Shown here piece after piece: positions 26,233 to 34,273 of a stretch of DNA of 64,000 nt. This DNA is from Herbiconiux sp. SALV-R1. GTDB lineage: Bacteria; Actinomycetota; Actinomycetes; Actinomycetales; Microbacteriaceae. The stretch spans positions 1,426,001-1,490,000 of the forward strand of contig NZ_CP053344.1 in NCBI RefSeq assembly GCF_013113715.1, written 5' to 3'. A program made the position numbers and the translations under genes. The notes beneath the pieces were generated by a model, which was not told the DNA's origin, did not search any database, and saw nothing but the letters and a program-made list of their open reading frames with translations. How positions within the stretch are numbered: the stretch's first letter is position 1; every line of letters begins with the position of its first letter.

Positions 26233-26238
26233 TAAGAT
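26233..26238 (+). promoter_or_regulatory. -10 box of a leaderless promoter for the M20 dipeptidase
   Basis: TAAGAT is followed by exactly 7 nt and then the ATG at 26246. No ribosome site fits in the space, so the mRNA probably begins at the A of the start codon. Confidence 0.6.
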
Positions 26239-26245
26239 TACCTGC

Positions 26246-27667
26246 ATGACTGGTCCCACCGATTCCCCGTTCTCCCAGGAAACAGCGCCGAGCCCCCGCG
26301 ACGCGGCGGTGCTCGCGGCGGTCGAGGCTGCCCTGCCGTCGTCGATCGCCGAGCTGGCGGGTCTCGTGCGCATCCCTTCGGTGTCGTGGTCGGCCTTCGA
26401 CCCCGCGCACGTGGCGGCCAGCGCCGACGCCGTGGCGACCCTGTTCCGCGAGACCGGGCTGTTCGAGAGCGTCGACGTGCGCCGCTCGACCACCGCGACG
26501 GGTGAAGAGGGGCAGCCCGCCGTTCTCGCCACGCGCCCGGCCAAGAACGGCCGCCCCACCGTGCTGCTCTACGCCCACCACGACGTGCAGCCGCCCGGCG
26601 CGGAGGCCGACTGGGAGTCGCCGGCCTTCGAGCCGACCGTGCGCGGCGACCGCCTCTACGGGCGCGGTGCCGCCGATGACAAGGCGGGGGTGCTCTCCCA
26701 CCTCGCCGCGGTGCGCGCCCTGGCCGAGGTGGCCGGCCCCGACTTCGACCTCGGCATCGCCGTGTTCATCGAGGGGGAGGAGGAGTTCGGCTCCCGCTCC
26801 TTCCAGAACTTCCTGCGCGAGAACCGCGACCGCCTCGCCGCCGACGTCATCGTCGTCGCCGACTCCGACAACTGGGACGAGAACACTCCGTCGCTCACGG
26901 TGAGCCTGCGCGGCAACGTCACCTTCCGCCTCACCGTGACGACGCTCGAGCACGCCTCGCACTCGGGCATGTTCGGCGGGGCCGCGCCCGACGCCATGAT
27001 GGCCGCGCTGCGGCTCGCCGCGAGCTTCCACGACGACGCCGGATCCGTCGCCGTCGCCGGGCTCGTCACGCGCGACGCCGAGACCCCCGAGTACACCGAG
27101 GAGACGCTGCGCGCCGAGGCGGGCCTGCTCGAGGGCGTCACCCCGGTCGGAACCGGCAGCATCCTCTCCCGGCTCTGGAACCAGCCCTCGCTCACCGTCA
27201 CGGGCATCGACGCGCCGTCGGTGGCGAACGCGTCGAACACGCTCATCCCCTCGGTCGCGCTCAGGGTGAGCGTGCGCATCGCACCGGGGCAGGATGCTCG
27301 CGAGGCCCTCGACGCCGTCACCCGGCACATCCGGTCGCACACCCCGTTCGGCGCCCACGTCGAGATCGACGAGGTCGACACCGGCAGCCCGTTCCTCGTC
27401 GACACCTCGGGGTGGGCCGTCGCCGAGGCCGAGCGCGCCATGGCCGACGCCTGGGGACGGCCCGCGGTGCTGGCCGGCATCGGCGGCTCGATCCCGTTCA
27501 TCCCGCAGCTGGTCGCCGAGTTCCCCGAGGCGCAGATCCTCGTCACCGGGGTCGAAGACCCGCACACCCGGGCGCACAGCCCGAACGAGTCGCTGCACCT
27601 CGGGGTGTTCAAGCGGGCCATCGGCGCCCAGGCACTCCTGCTGGCGCGCCTGAACGACCGGGAATGA
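26246..27667 (+). CDS. M20-family metallopeptidase (dipeptidase)
   Basis: A 473-residue zinc dipeptidase of the M20/M25/M40 family. Metal-site motifs are YAHHDVQPPG (His), GRGAADDKAG (bridging Asp) and EGEEEFGS (catalytic Glu and metal Glu). A dimerisation domain is inserted from about residue 220 to 350, and a late His sits in DPHTRAHSPNE. It is cytoplasmic and probably cleaves short peptides. The ATG at 26246 is chosen because a -10 box lies directly upstream; the longer frame would start in the divergent gene. Confidence 0.9.
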   Translation: MTGPTDSPFSQETAPSPRDAAVLAAVEAALPSSIAELAGLVRIPSVSWSAFDPAHVAASADAVATLFRETGLFESVDVRRSTTATGEEGQPAVLATRPAKNGRPTVLLYAHHDVQPPGAEADWESPAFEPTVRGDRLYGRGAADDKAGVLSHLAAVRALAEVAGPDFDLGIAVFIEGEEEFGSRSFQNFLRENRDRLAADVIVVADSDNWDENTPSLTVSLRGNVTFRLTVTTLEHASHSGMFGGAAPDAMMAALRLAASFHDDAGSVAVAGLVTRDAETPEYTEETLRAEAGLLEGVTPVGTGSILSRLWNQPSLTVTGIDAPSVANASNTLIPSVALRVSVRIAPGQDAREALDAVTRHIRSHTPFGAHVEIDEVDTGSPFLVDTSGWAVAEAERAMADAWGRPAVLAGIGGSIPFIPQLVAEFPEAQILVTGVEDPHTRAHSPNESLHLGVFKRAIGAQALLLARLNDRE

Positions 27668-27732
27668 ATCAGCGGGCTTCCCGGTTGCCGGAGTTAGACT
27701 TCCCGCATACGTCCGATCGAAATGGAGTGCTG

Positions 27733-28122
27733 ATGAGCGACACCATCACCGCTGAGTCCGTCACGGCGGCAGGCCCGGCCCCCGCCGAGGCGCCCGCGCA
27801 CAAGGTGGGCATCACCCCTGCGGCGGGCCAGAAGGTCAAGACGCTGCTCGAGCAGGAGGGCCGCGACGACCTGCGCCTGCGCGTGGCCGTGCAGCCCGGC
27901 GGCTGCTCCGGTCTCATCTACCAGCTGTACTTCGACGAGCGCATGCTCGACGGCGACGGCGTGGTCGACTTCGACGGCGTCGAGGTCATCGTCGACAAGA
28001 TGAGCACCCCCTACCTCGAGGGCGCCACCATCGACTTCGAAGACACCATCCAGAAGCAGGGCTTCACCATCGACAACCCGAACGCGTCGGGCAGCTGCGC
28101 CTGCGGCGACTCGTTCCACTGA
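27733..28122 (+). CDS. erpA: Iron-sulfur cluster insertion protein (A-type carrier, ErpA/SufA family)
   Basis: A 129-residue A-type carrier that passes Fe-S clusters to target proteins. The three conserved Cys are in GGCSGLIY and in SCACGDSF at the C-terminus. The N-terminal 25 residues are an Ala/Pro-rich extension before the fold (VGITPAAGQKVKTLL). TAGACT near 27694 may be its -10 box, and ATGGAG precedes the ATG. A strong terminator follows at 28166. Placement just before ctaC is suggestive, because the Rieske protein of the same respiratory block needs a [2Fe-2S] cluster. Confidence 0.92.
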   Translation: MSDTITAESVTAAGPAPAEAPAHKVGITPAAGQKVKTLLEQEGRDDLRLRVAVQPGGCSGLIYQLYFDERMLDGDGVVDFDGVEVIVDKMSTPYLEGATIDFEDTIQKQGFTIDNPNASGSCACGDSFH

Positions 28123-28165
28123 CCGTCGGCGCGGCGCAGACAGGCGTCGCGACACGCCGCTCAGG

Positions 28166-28197
28166 AAAAGGGCCGTTCCCTCCGGGACGGCCCTTTT
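28166..28197 (+). terminator. Intrinsic terminator after erpA
   Basis: An arm of AAAAGGGCCGT plus TCCC pairs with GGGACGGCCCTTTT around a 3-nt loop, with one bulge, and the right arm ends in a TTTT run. It separates erpA from ctaC, so the oxidase genes need their own promoter. Confidence 0.85.
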
Positions 28198-28310
28198 CGC
28201 GTCTCTAACACACGCTGCCGGGGCGCGGCTGTGGCATCCACGGGGAAATCGACACAGTAGGCTAGGAGAAGGTCAAATACACTGAGGTGTAGCTTCCCGA
28301 AAGGTTCCTG
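28198..28310 (+). promoter_or_regulatory. ctaC promoter region
   Basis: Two -10-like boxes are visible, TAGGCT near 28258 and TACACT near 28276. A GAAAGG ribosome site lies 6 nt before the GTG at 28311. The region is more AT-rich than its surroundings. No operator was recognised. Confidence 0.4.
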
Positions 28311-29183
28311 GTGCGCTCTAGACGACGTCTCCGCTGGGCCGCGATCCCCATCGCGGCGTTAATGTCCGTTGTTCTCGCAGGATGCACTCAGGAGCAGCTG
28401 CAGGGCTGGCTCCCCACCGAGCCGGGAACGACGAACAACGTCGACCGCGTCATCGGCCTCTGGGTCACCTCGTGGATCGTCCTGCTCATCGTCGGCATCG
28501 TCACCTGGGCGCTCATCATCTGGGCGATCGTGGTCTACCGCCGTCGCAAGGGCCAGACCGGCCTGCCCGCCCAGCTGCGCTACAACATGCCGATCGAGAT
28601 CTTCTACACGATCGTGCCGCTCATCCTGGTTCTCGGCTTCTTCGCCTTCACCGCGCGCGACCAGGCAGCGATCGAGGAGCCCTACGCCAACCCCGACGTG
28701 AAGATCCAGGTCTTCGGCAAGCAATGGGCGTGGGACTTCAACTACGTCGACGACGACGTCTACTACGCCGGTGTGCAGGGCCAGGAGAACCCCGACGACG
28801 ACAACGGCAACCTGGTGGAGTCCGAGCTGCCGGTGCTCTACCTGCCCGTCGGCAAGACCGTCGAGATCCAGCTCGAGTCGCGCGACGTCATCCACTCCTT
28901 CTGGGTCATCGACTTCTTGTACAAGAAGGACATGCTGCCCGGCAAGACCAACTACATGTACGTCACCCCCGAGCGTGAGGGCACCTTCACCGGCAAGTGC
29001 GCCGAGCTCTGCGGTGAGTACCACTCGATGATGCTCTTCAACGTGAAGGTCGTCTCCCAGCAGGAGTACGACGACTACATCGCATCGCTGCGCGCCGCCG
29101 GCAACGAAGGCCAGCTCGGGCACGAGTACGACCGCAACCAGAACCTCCCGGGCATCGGCACGCCCGCGCACGAGGAAGAGTAG
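28311..29183 (+). CDS. ctaC: Cytochrome c oxidase subunit II (aa3 type)
   Basis: A 290-residue membrane lipoprotein with a lipobox LAGC near residue 25. Two transmembrane helices follow ([10 protein letters not shown]-like region at about 45-70 and [16 protein letters not shown]), then the extracytoplasmic cupredoxin domain. CuA ligands are in [12 protein letters not shown], with the upstream His in VIHSFWV; the acidic [10 protein letters not shown] patch is the electron entry region. It accepts electrons from the cytochrome c domain of QcrC in the actinobacterial bcc-aa3 supercomplex. The GTG start is followed by an Arg-rich n-region. It begins the ctaC-ctaD-ctaF operon. Confidence 0.96.
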   Translation: MRSRRRLRWAAIPIAALMSVVLAGCTQEQLQGWLPTEPGTTNNVDRVIGLWVTSWIVLLIVGIVTWALIIWAIVVYRRRKGQTGLPAQLRYNMPIEIFYTIVPLILVLGFFAFTARDQAAIEEPYANPDVKIQVFGKQWAWDFNYVDDDVYYAGVQGQENPDDDNGNLVESELPVLYLPVGKTVEIQLESRDVIHSFWVIDFLYKKDMLPGKTNYMYVTPEREGTFTGKCAELCGEYHSMMLFNVKVVSQQEYDDYIASLRAAGNEGQLGHEYDRNQNLPGIGTPAHEEE

Positions 29184-29193
29184 GAACGCGACC

Positions 29194-30936
29194 ATGACCG
29201 CAACAGTCGACGTGGCGCCCGCGGGCGGCGCCCCGGCACCGCTCCCGACCCCCTCGAAGACGGTGGGCCGCAAGGGCAACATCCTGGTGAAGTGGATCAC
29301 CTCCACCGACCACAAGACCATCGGGTACATGTACCTGATCGCCTCGTTCATCTTCTTCTGCCTCGGCGGCGTGATGGCCCTCGTCATCCGCGCCCAGCTG
29401 TTCGAGCCCGGCCTCGAGCTCCTGCAGACGAAAGACCAGTACAACCAGCTGTTCACGATGCACGGCACGATCATGCTGCTCATGTTCGCGACGCCGCTGT
29501 TCGCGGGCTTCGCCAACGTGCTCATGCCGCTCCAGATCGGTGCGCCCGACGTGGCGTTCCCGCGTCTGAACGCCTTTGCGTTCTGGCTGTTCACCTTCGG
29601 CTCGCTGATCGCGGTCTCCGGCTTCCTCACCCCGCAGGGTGCAGCATCCTTCGGCTGGTTCGCCTACGCGCCGCTGTCGTCGACCACGTTCACGCCGGGT
29701 GACGGCGGAAACCTCTGGGTGTTCGGCCTCGGGCTCTCGGGCTTCGGCACCATCCTCGGTGCGGTGAACTTCATCACCACGATCATCACGCTGCGTGCCC
29801 CCGGCATGACCATGTTCCGCATGCCGATCTTCACCTGGAACATCCTGGTGACGTCGATCCTCGTGTTGATGGCCTTCCCGGTGCTCGCCGCCGCGCTGTT
29901 CGCCCTCGGCGCCGACCGCGTCTTCGGGGCGCACATCTACGACGCGGCCAACGGCGGTGTGCTGCTCTGGCAGCACCTGTTCTGGTTCTTCGGGCACCCG
30001 GAGGTGTACATCATCGCGCTACCGTTCTTCGGTATCGTCTCCGAGGTGTTCCCGGTGTTCAGCCGCAAGCCGATCTTCGGGTACAAGACCCTCATCTACG
30101 CGACGATCTCCATCGCCGCCCTGTCGGTCACCGTGTGGGCGCACCACATGTACGTCACCGGCTCGGTGCTGCTGCCGTTCTTCGCGCTCATGACGATGCT
30201 CATCGCGGTGCCGACGGGCGTGAAGATCTTCAACTGGGTCGGCACCATGTGGCGGGGCTCGGTGACGTTCGAGACGCCCATGATCTGGGCGATCGGCTTC
30301 TTGATCACCTTCACCTTCGGTGGTCTCACGGGTGTCATCCTGGCGTCGCCGCCGCTCGACTTCCACGTCTCTGACACCTACTTCGTGGTGGCGCACTTCC
30401 ACTACGTCGTGTTCGGAACCGTCGTGTTCGCCATGTTCTCCGGCTTCTACTTCTGGTGGCCGAAGTGGACGGGCAAGATGCTCAACGAGCGCCTCGGCTA
30501 CTGGCACTTCTGGCTGCTGTTCATCGGCTTCCACACGACGTTCCTCATCCAGCACTGGCTGGGCGTCATCGGCATGCCTCGCCGGTACGCGACCTACCAG
30601 CCGGAGCCCGGCTTCGAGTGGATGAACCAGCTCTCCACGATCGGTGCGTTCATCCTCGCCGCGTCGCTCATCCCGTTCTTCCTGAACGTGTACGTCACGG
30701 CCCGCAAGGCGCCGAAGGTGACGGTGAACGACCCGTGGGGCTACGGCCGCTCGCTCGAGTGGGCGACCTCGTGCCCGCCGCCGCGTCACAACTTCACGTC
30801 GATTCCGCGCATCCGTTCGGAGTCTCCGGCGTTCGACCTCAACCACCCCGAGGCCGGCATCCCCGTGGGCATCGGCCCCGCGAAGGATGCTCCGGATGCT
30901 CCCACCTACGACGTCGCCGAAGGACAGGTGAAGTAA
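29194..30936 (+). CDS. ctaD: Cytochrome c oxidase subunit I (aa3 type)
   Basis: A 580-residue protein with 12 predicted membrane helices, the catalytic subunit binding haem a and the haem a3-CuB centre. Key stretches are [11 protein letters not shown] (haem a His), [15 protein letters not shown] (CuB His and the crosslinked Tyr), WAHHMYVTG (CuB His pair), and [16 protein letters not shown] (haem a and a3 His). It reduces O2 to water and pumps protons. It lies 10 nt after ctaC and 4 nt before ctaF. Confidence 0.97.
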   Translation: MTATVDVAPAGGAPAPLPTPSKTVGRKGNILVKWITSTDHKTIGYMYLIASFIFFCLGGVMALVIRAQLFEPGLELLQTKDQYNQLFTMHGTIMLLMFATPLFAGFANVLMPLQIGAPDVAFPRLNAFAFWLFTFGSLIAVSGFLTPQGAASFGWFAYAPLSSTTFTPGDGGNLWVFGLGLSGFGTILGAVNFITTIITLRAPGMTMFRMPIFTWNILVTSILVLMAFPVLAAALFALGADRVFGAHIYDAANGGVLLWQHLFWFFGHPEVYIIALPFFGIVSEVFPVFSRKPIFGYKTLIYATISIAALSVTVWAHHMYVTGSVLLPFFALMTMLIAVPTGVKIFNWVGTMWRGSVTFETPMIWAIGFLITFTFGGLTGVILASPPLDFHVSDTYFVVAHFHYVVFGTVVFAMFSGFYFWWPKWTGKMLNERLGYWHFWLLFIGFHTTFLIQHWLGVIGMPRRYATYQPEPGFEWMNQLSTIGAFILAASLIPFFLNVYVTARKAPKVTVNDPWGYGRSLEWATSCPPPRHNFTSIPRIRSESPAFDLNHPEAGIPVGIGPAKDAPDAPTYDVAEGQVK

Positions 30937-30940
30937 GGCC

Positions 30941-31360
30941 ATGAGGGTCAACACCAATCTCTTCTGGATCCTCGCGGTCTTCATGGTCCTGGCCGCCACG
31001 GCCTACACCGTGTGGTCGGTCATCTGGTACGAGGGTGAGGTCGAGTGGGTCGGCACCGTCGCGATCAGCCTCACGGCGATCCTGTCGGGCTTCCTCGCCT
31101 TCTACCTCGGCAAGGTGCACAAGGCGCAGGGCGGCGAGCTGCCCGAAGACCGCCTCGACTCCAACATCGACGACGGCGACCCCGAGATGGGCTTCTACAG
31201 CCCGTGGAGCTGGTGGCCGATCGTGCTGGCGGGTGGTGGGGCGCTCCTCGTGCTCGGCCTCGCCGTCGGCTTCTGGATCTGCTTCATCGCCGCCGCGGTC
31301 ACCCTCGTCGCGATCGTCGGCTGGGTCTACGAGTACTACCGCGGCAACTTCGCCCGCTGA
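30941..31360 (+). CDS. ctaF: Cytochrome c oxidase subunit IV, actinobacterial type
   Basis: A 139-residue membrane protein of the actinobacterial CtaF family. Four hydrophobic helices are seen: about residues 5-27, 34-57, 85-105 and 105-125. The motif DDGDPEMGFYSPWSWWPI between helices 2 and 3 is typical. It stabilises the aa3 complex and has no cofactor. It ends the ctaCDF operon and is followed by a strong hairpin. Confidence 0.94.
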   Translation: MRVNTNLFWILAVFMVLAATAYTVWSVIWYEGEVEWVGTVAISLTAILSGFLAFYLGKVHKAQGGELPEDRLDSNIDDGDPEMGFYSPWSWWPIVLAGGGALLVLGLAVGFWICFIAAAVTLVAIVGWVYEYYRGNFAR

Positions 31361-31409
31361 GCCTCGCCGGCCTGCGCGGCACGCGCTGCGCGCGACGCGC
31401 GGCACGCGT

Positions 31410-31449
31410 GCAGAAGGCCCGCACCCCTTCGGGGATGCGGGCCTTCTGC
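31410..31449. terminator. Bidirectional hairpin between ctaF and a CWB2 gene
   Basis: A 14-bp perfect stem (GCAGAAGGCCCGCA with its complement) continues into a CCCC/GGGG step around a TTC loop. It lies between convergent genes and could stop transcription from either side. There is no clear T-run. Confidence 0.75.
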
Positions 31450-31476
31450 GTTGGTGCGCGCTGGAGGCGCGCTGGC

Positions 31477-32811
31477 TCAGCTGCAGATCGTCAGTTCTTC
31501 GACGGATCGCGGGAGCGAGAGCGGACCACCGAGCAGTGTGATCTCGCTCGGCGCCAAGGCGCCGAGGTGCAGTGCCACCTCGCGATCGAGGCAGTCTCGC
31601 ACCAGGAAGAGCGGAGCACGACGCGCTCCCGCGAGCACGCCACCGGTCAGCGCGTCGGGGAAGTTCGCTCCCGAGGCCAGGAAGACCTGACTCTGCGGGG
31701 TCGTGCGGGGGAACGTCCGCTGGTTGATGCGACGTGACACGGCGTAGCGATCGACCCCACCGGTGCGCTGGGCGACGGCGACACGATGGCTGAGGTCTTC
31801 GTGGAGGTCGTCGCTGATGCTCGCCGGGCCTCCGACGAGGCGGAGCTCCGTTACTCCCAGTGCCTGGAAGAGTTCGAGGTCTTCGGGGTCGGTGCGGCTC
31901 GCGGTGCCGTCGACCAGCAGCACCCCCGTCCCCTGGACCGCTGCCGGGACCGAGGCGGAGAGAGCGTCGGGGAACGCTGAGCCGCTGGCCAGGTAGAGGC
32001 GCGGTGACGTGGACGGGGGCAGCCCGACCGTGTTGTCACGAAGCAGCGCACGTGAGACGTCGAACCGGTCGGCGCCGGTGATGCGGCGCACGCTCGGACG
32101 CCACGGGAGTGCAGCGAGCTGTGCCGCGACCGCCGGTCGGACCGAGTTCTCGCCGCCCACGATCACGATCGTGCTGGGGCGCTGGACGCCGAGCTGGTCG
32201 AGTACAGCAGTGGGCACGGAGGTGCTCGTGGTGAGGAGGAGCGGCGCCTTCCTCACCGCGGCGACGGCAGTCGTGCTGAGGGCGTCGGCGAAGCCCTCAC
32301 CGCTCGCGATGTAGGCCAGGGGAGTCGTGGCAGGCGCCACCGCTCGTGCGACCCGCGCTGAGCTCTCATACCGGTCGGCACCGGCGAGCCGCGTCACCGT
32401 GGGACGGGGCACGACGTCTACGAGGCATCGCGCCTCCTGAGCGTGGTCGGCATCGGTTGGGCGATCGAGTGAGATCGAGAAGTCGAACGCGCCCGCGTCT
32501 GTCGGCACTCCGATGAACTCGAGTCCTCGCTCAGTACGACTGACCGCCACTCCGGGAGGCAGAGCCCCGGCGGTGATCAGCGCCTCGACGCCGTCGGAGG
32601 GGATCGCCTCCACCGGCTGGGCCACCGGCAGACCGACCGTCGCGAGCCGGTACGGGCACACCGGCTCCCCACCACCCTCGTCCTCAGCGTTCGGAGCGCC
32701 CGTCCAGCCTGAGACCAGCACGGCAAGGAGCGATGCACCCACCCCGGCGGCCAGGGCCTGAGCGCCTCGTCGGCGTGCCGACCCCAGCCATCCTTTCGGA
32801 GAGACGTTCAC
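31477..32811 (-). CDS. Secreted protein with three cell-wall-binding type 2 (CWB2) repeats
   Basis: A 444-residue secreted protein. After a signal region (SLLAVLVSGWTGA), about residues 45-125 look like a small Ig-like (He_PIG) domain, then three CWB2 repeats run to the end. Each repeat has the pattern (A/V)DRY-S...A...ASG-FPDAL...A...(L/V)GG-SI, as in LAGADRYESSARVA and YLASGSAFPDALSA. In clostridia such repeats bind secondary cell-wall polymers; in actinobacteria the role is not established. The start is a GTG at 32811, just after the neighbour's stop; an ATG at 32847 would overlap that gene by 35 nt. The gene is the second of a leftward pair with 32813-34129. Confidence 0.85.
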   Translation of the reverse strand: MNVSPKGWLGSARRRGAQALAAGVGASLLAVLVSGWTGAPNAEDEGGGEPVCPYRLATVGLPVAQPVEAIPSDGVEALITAGALPPGVAVSRTERGLEFIGVPTDAGAFDFSISLDRPTDADHAQEARCLVDVVPRPTVTRLAGADRYESSARVARAVAPATTPLAYIASGEGFADALSTTAVAAVRKAPLLLTTSTSVPTAVLDQLGVQRPSTIVIVGGENSVRPAVAAQLAALPWRPSVRRITGADRFDVSRALLRDNTVGLPPSTSPRLYLASGSAFPDALSASVPAAVQGTGVLLVDGTASRTDPEDLELFQALGVTELRLVGGPASISDDLHEDLSHRVAVAQRTGGVDRYAVSRRINQRTFPRTTPQSQVFLASGANFPDALTGGVLAGARRAPLFLVRDCLDREVALHLGALAPSEITLLGGPLSLPRSVEELTICS

Positions 32812-32812
32812 C

Positions 32813-34129
32813 TCAGCTGCAGAGGGGCAGTGTGCCGAGCGTTGCATCGAGGGTGTTGGGGCCGCCGAGCAGCACGAGGTGGTGGGGCTTGAGGCGGGTG
32901 ATCTCAGTGGCGACCTCGGCCGTCATGCAGCTCTTGCTCACCAGCAGGATGGGCGCGTGCTTCGCCCCGGCCAGTGCACCGCCGGCGAGGGCGTCGGGGA
33001 AGTTCGCGCCGGTCGCGAGGTAGACCGTGTCGCTGGGAGCCACCGGGGCGGGGAAGTACTTCGCCACGGTATGCGCCGAGACGGCGTACCGGTCGACCCC
33101 GTCGATGCGTGCGGCGGCGCCGACCGTCGCGGCGAGGTCGTTCTTGAGTCCTGCGGAGAGGGTGTCTTCTCCGCCGAACACCGTGGCCGACTTCACGCCG
33201 CGAGCGATGAGCAGTGCTTTCTCATCGGCGGACAGTGCAGATGCGGTTCCGTTGACGAGCAGCACCGGCGCCGAAAGCGTCGCCGCGGCGGGACTCGCGC
33301 TGAGAGCGTCAGGGAACTTCGTGCCGGTCGCGACGAACAGTTCACTCGATGCTTTCGCCCCGAACTTCGCGTCGTCGATGAGCATCCGTGACGTCTCATA
33401 CCGATCGACACCCCCGATGCGGGTGATGGTCGAACCGCCCGAGGTAGCCCTCAGTTGAGCCACGACGCTCTCACTGATGGTGTTGTCGCTGCCGACCACC
33501 ACGACGTGGGAAGGGGAGCGGCGCATGATGTACTCCTCCGTGCTCGACGGGAGAGTGTCACGCGTGGTGAGGAGTACTGAACCACCGTGCTGGGAGGCCA
33601 GGGCGGAGGCGCTCAGGGCGTCGGCGAAGTTCTCTCCGCTCGCGAGGTAGATGACCGGGTCGGCGCCCGGCGCCAGGTTCGCGTAGGCGATGTCGACCGC
33701 CTCCGCATAGCGGTCCACCGCACCGATGCGCTCGATGTTCGAACCCGCGGGCACGACGTCGAGGAAGCAGGTCTTCTGCTTCGTCTGCGCGTACTGGTCG
33801 AGCAGCGAGATGATGAAGGTCGAGCTTCCGAGTCTCGTCGGCGTTCCCGTGATCTTCGGCGAGAGACCCGTGCGCTCGACCAGAGCGAGACCTGCGGGCA
33901 GAGCGCCCGTGATCGACACGGTGTAGCTTCCACCGTCTTCGTCATACACACCCGAAGACGGAACGAAAGGTACGCCGATCTGCGCGATGTTCGGAGGACA
34001 GAAGATCGGCGTATCGATCGGCATGGGCGCGGCCTGCGCACCGGGGGCGATGAAGAGGGTCGAGGCGGCGAGCACCACGCCGGCGGCCGCAGCACAGACG
34101 GATCGCCGACGAACGGACAGCGGGAGCAT
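32813..34129 (-). CDS. Secreted protein with three CWB2 repeats
   Basis: A 438-residue protein closely paralleling the gene at 31477-32811 in layout. A signal peptide ends at APGAQA-AP (about residue 35), an Ig-like segment follows (VYDEDGGSYTVSITGALP), and then three CWB2 repeats begin at IERIGAVDRYAEAVDIA. The C-terminal HHLVLLGGPNTLDA resembles the last repeat of its neighbour. The start ATG at 34129 has a purine-rich site upstream; a longer frame reaches 34234 but has no signal-peptide logic. A perfect dyad at 34141-34165 lies 12 nt before the start. The two genes look like an old tandem duplication. Confidence 0.88.
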   Translation of the reverse strand: MLPLSVRRRSVCAAAAGVVLAASTLFIAPGAQAAPMPIDTPIFCPPNIAQIGVPFVPSSGVYDEDGGSYTVSITGALPAGLALVERTGLSPKITGTPTRLGSSTFIISLLDQYAQTKQKTCFLDVVPAGSNIERIGAVDRYAEAVDIAYANLAPGADPVIYLASGENFADALSASALASQHGGSVLLTTRDTLPSSTEEYIMRRSPSHVVVVGSDNTISESVVAQLRATSGGSTITRIGGVDRYETSRMLIDDAKFGAKASSELFVATGTKFPDALSASPAAATLSAPVLLVNGTASALSADEKALLIARGVKSATVFGGEDTLSAGLKNDLAATVGAAARIDGVDRYAVSAHTVAKYFPAPVAPSDTVYLATGANFPDALAGGALAGAKHAPILLVSKSCMTAEVATEITRLKPHHLVLLGGPNTLDATLGTLPLCS

Positions 34130-34140
34130 GAGGGTCTCTT

Positions 34141-34165
34141 TCGATAGACGGGATGGGTCTATCGA
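34141..34165 (-). promoter_or_regulatory. Perfect 9-bp dyad upstream of a CWB2 gene
   Basis: TCGATAGAC (34141-34149) and GTCTATCGA (34157-34165) form a perfect inverted repeat with a 7-nt centre, 12 nt before the ATG at 34129. It could be a repressor site or a leader hairpin controlling translation. No similar site was found before the other two CWB2 genes. Confidence 0.55.
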
Positions 34166-34219
34166 GCCTCGCGCGCATCCGGGTCGAGGGGTTATGAGCA
34201 GTTGGTACCTAATGAACGA

Positions 34220-34256
34220 CTGAGGGCCCCGCACATCGGATGTGCGGGGCCCTCAG
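34220..34256 (-). terminator. Terminator of the ctaE-qcrCAB operon
   Basis: A 17-bp perfect stem around a 3-nt loop lies 18 nt past the qcrB stop. The arms read GAGGGCCCCGCACAT and its complement at the core. There is no T-run on the minus strand, which is common for high-GC actinobacterial terminators. Confidence 0.8.
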
Positions 34257-34273
34257 GGTGGGGGAGGGGCGGG

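Noticed and set aside
32811-32847. ATG 32847 as the start of the CWB2 gene at 31477
   Set aside because: It would overlap the upstream CWB2 gene by 35 nt and add a Cys-containing N-terminus before the signal region. The GTG at 32811 gives a sounder signal peptide.
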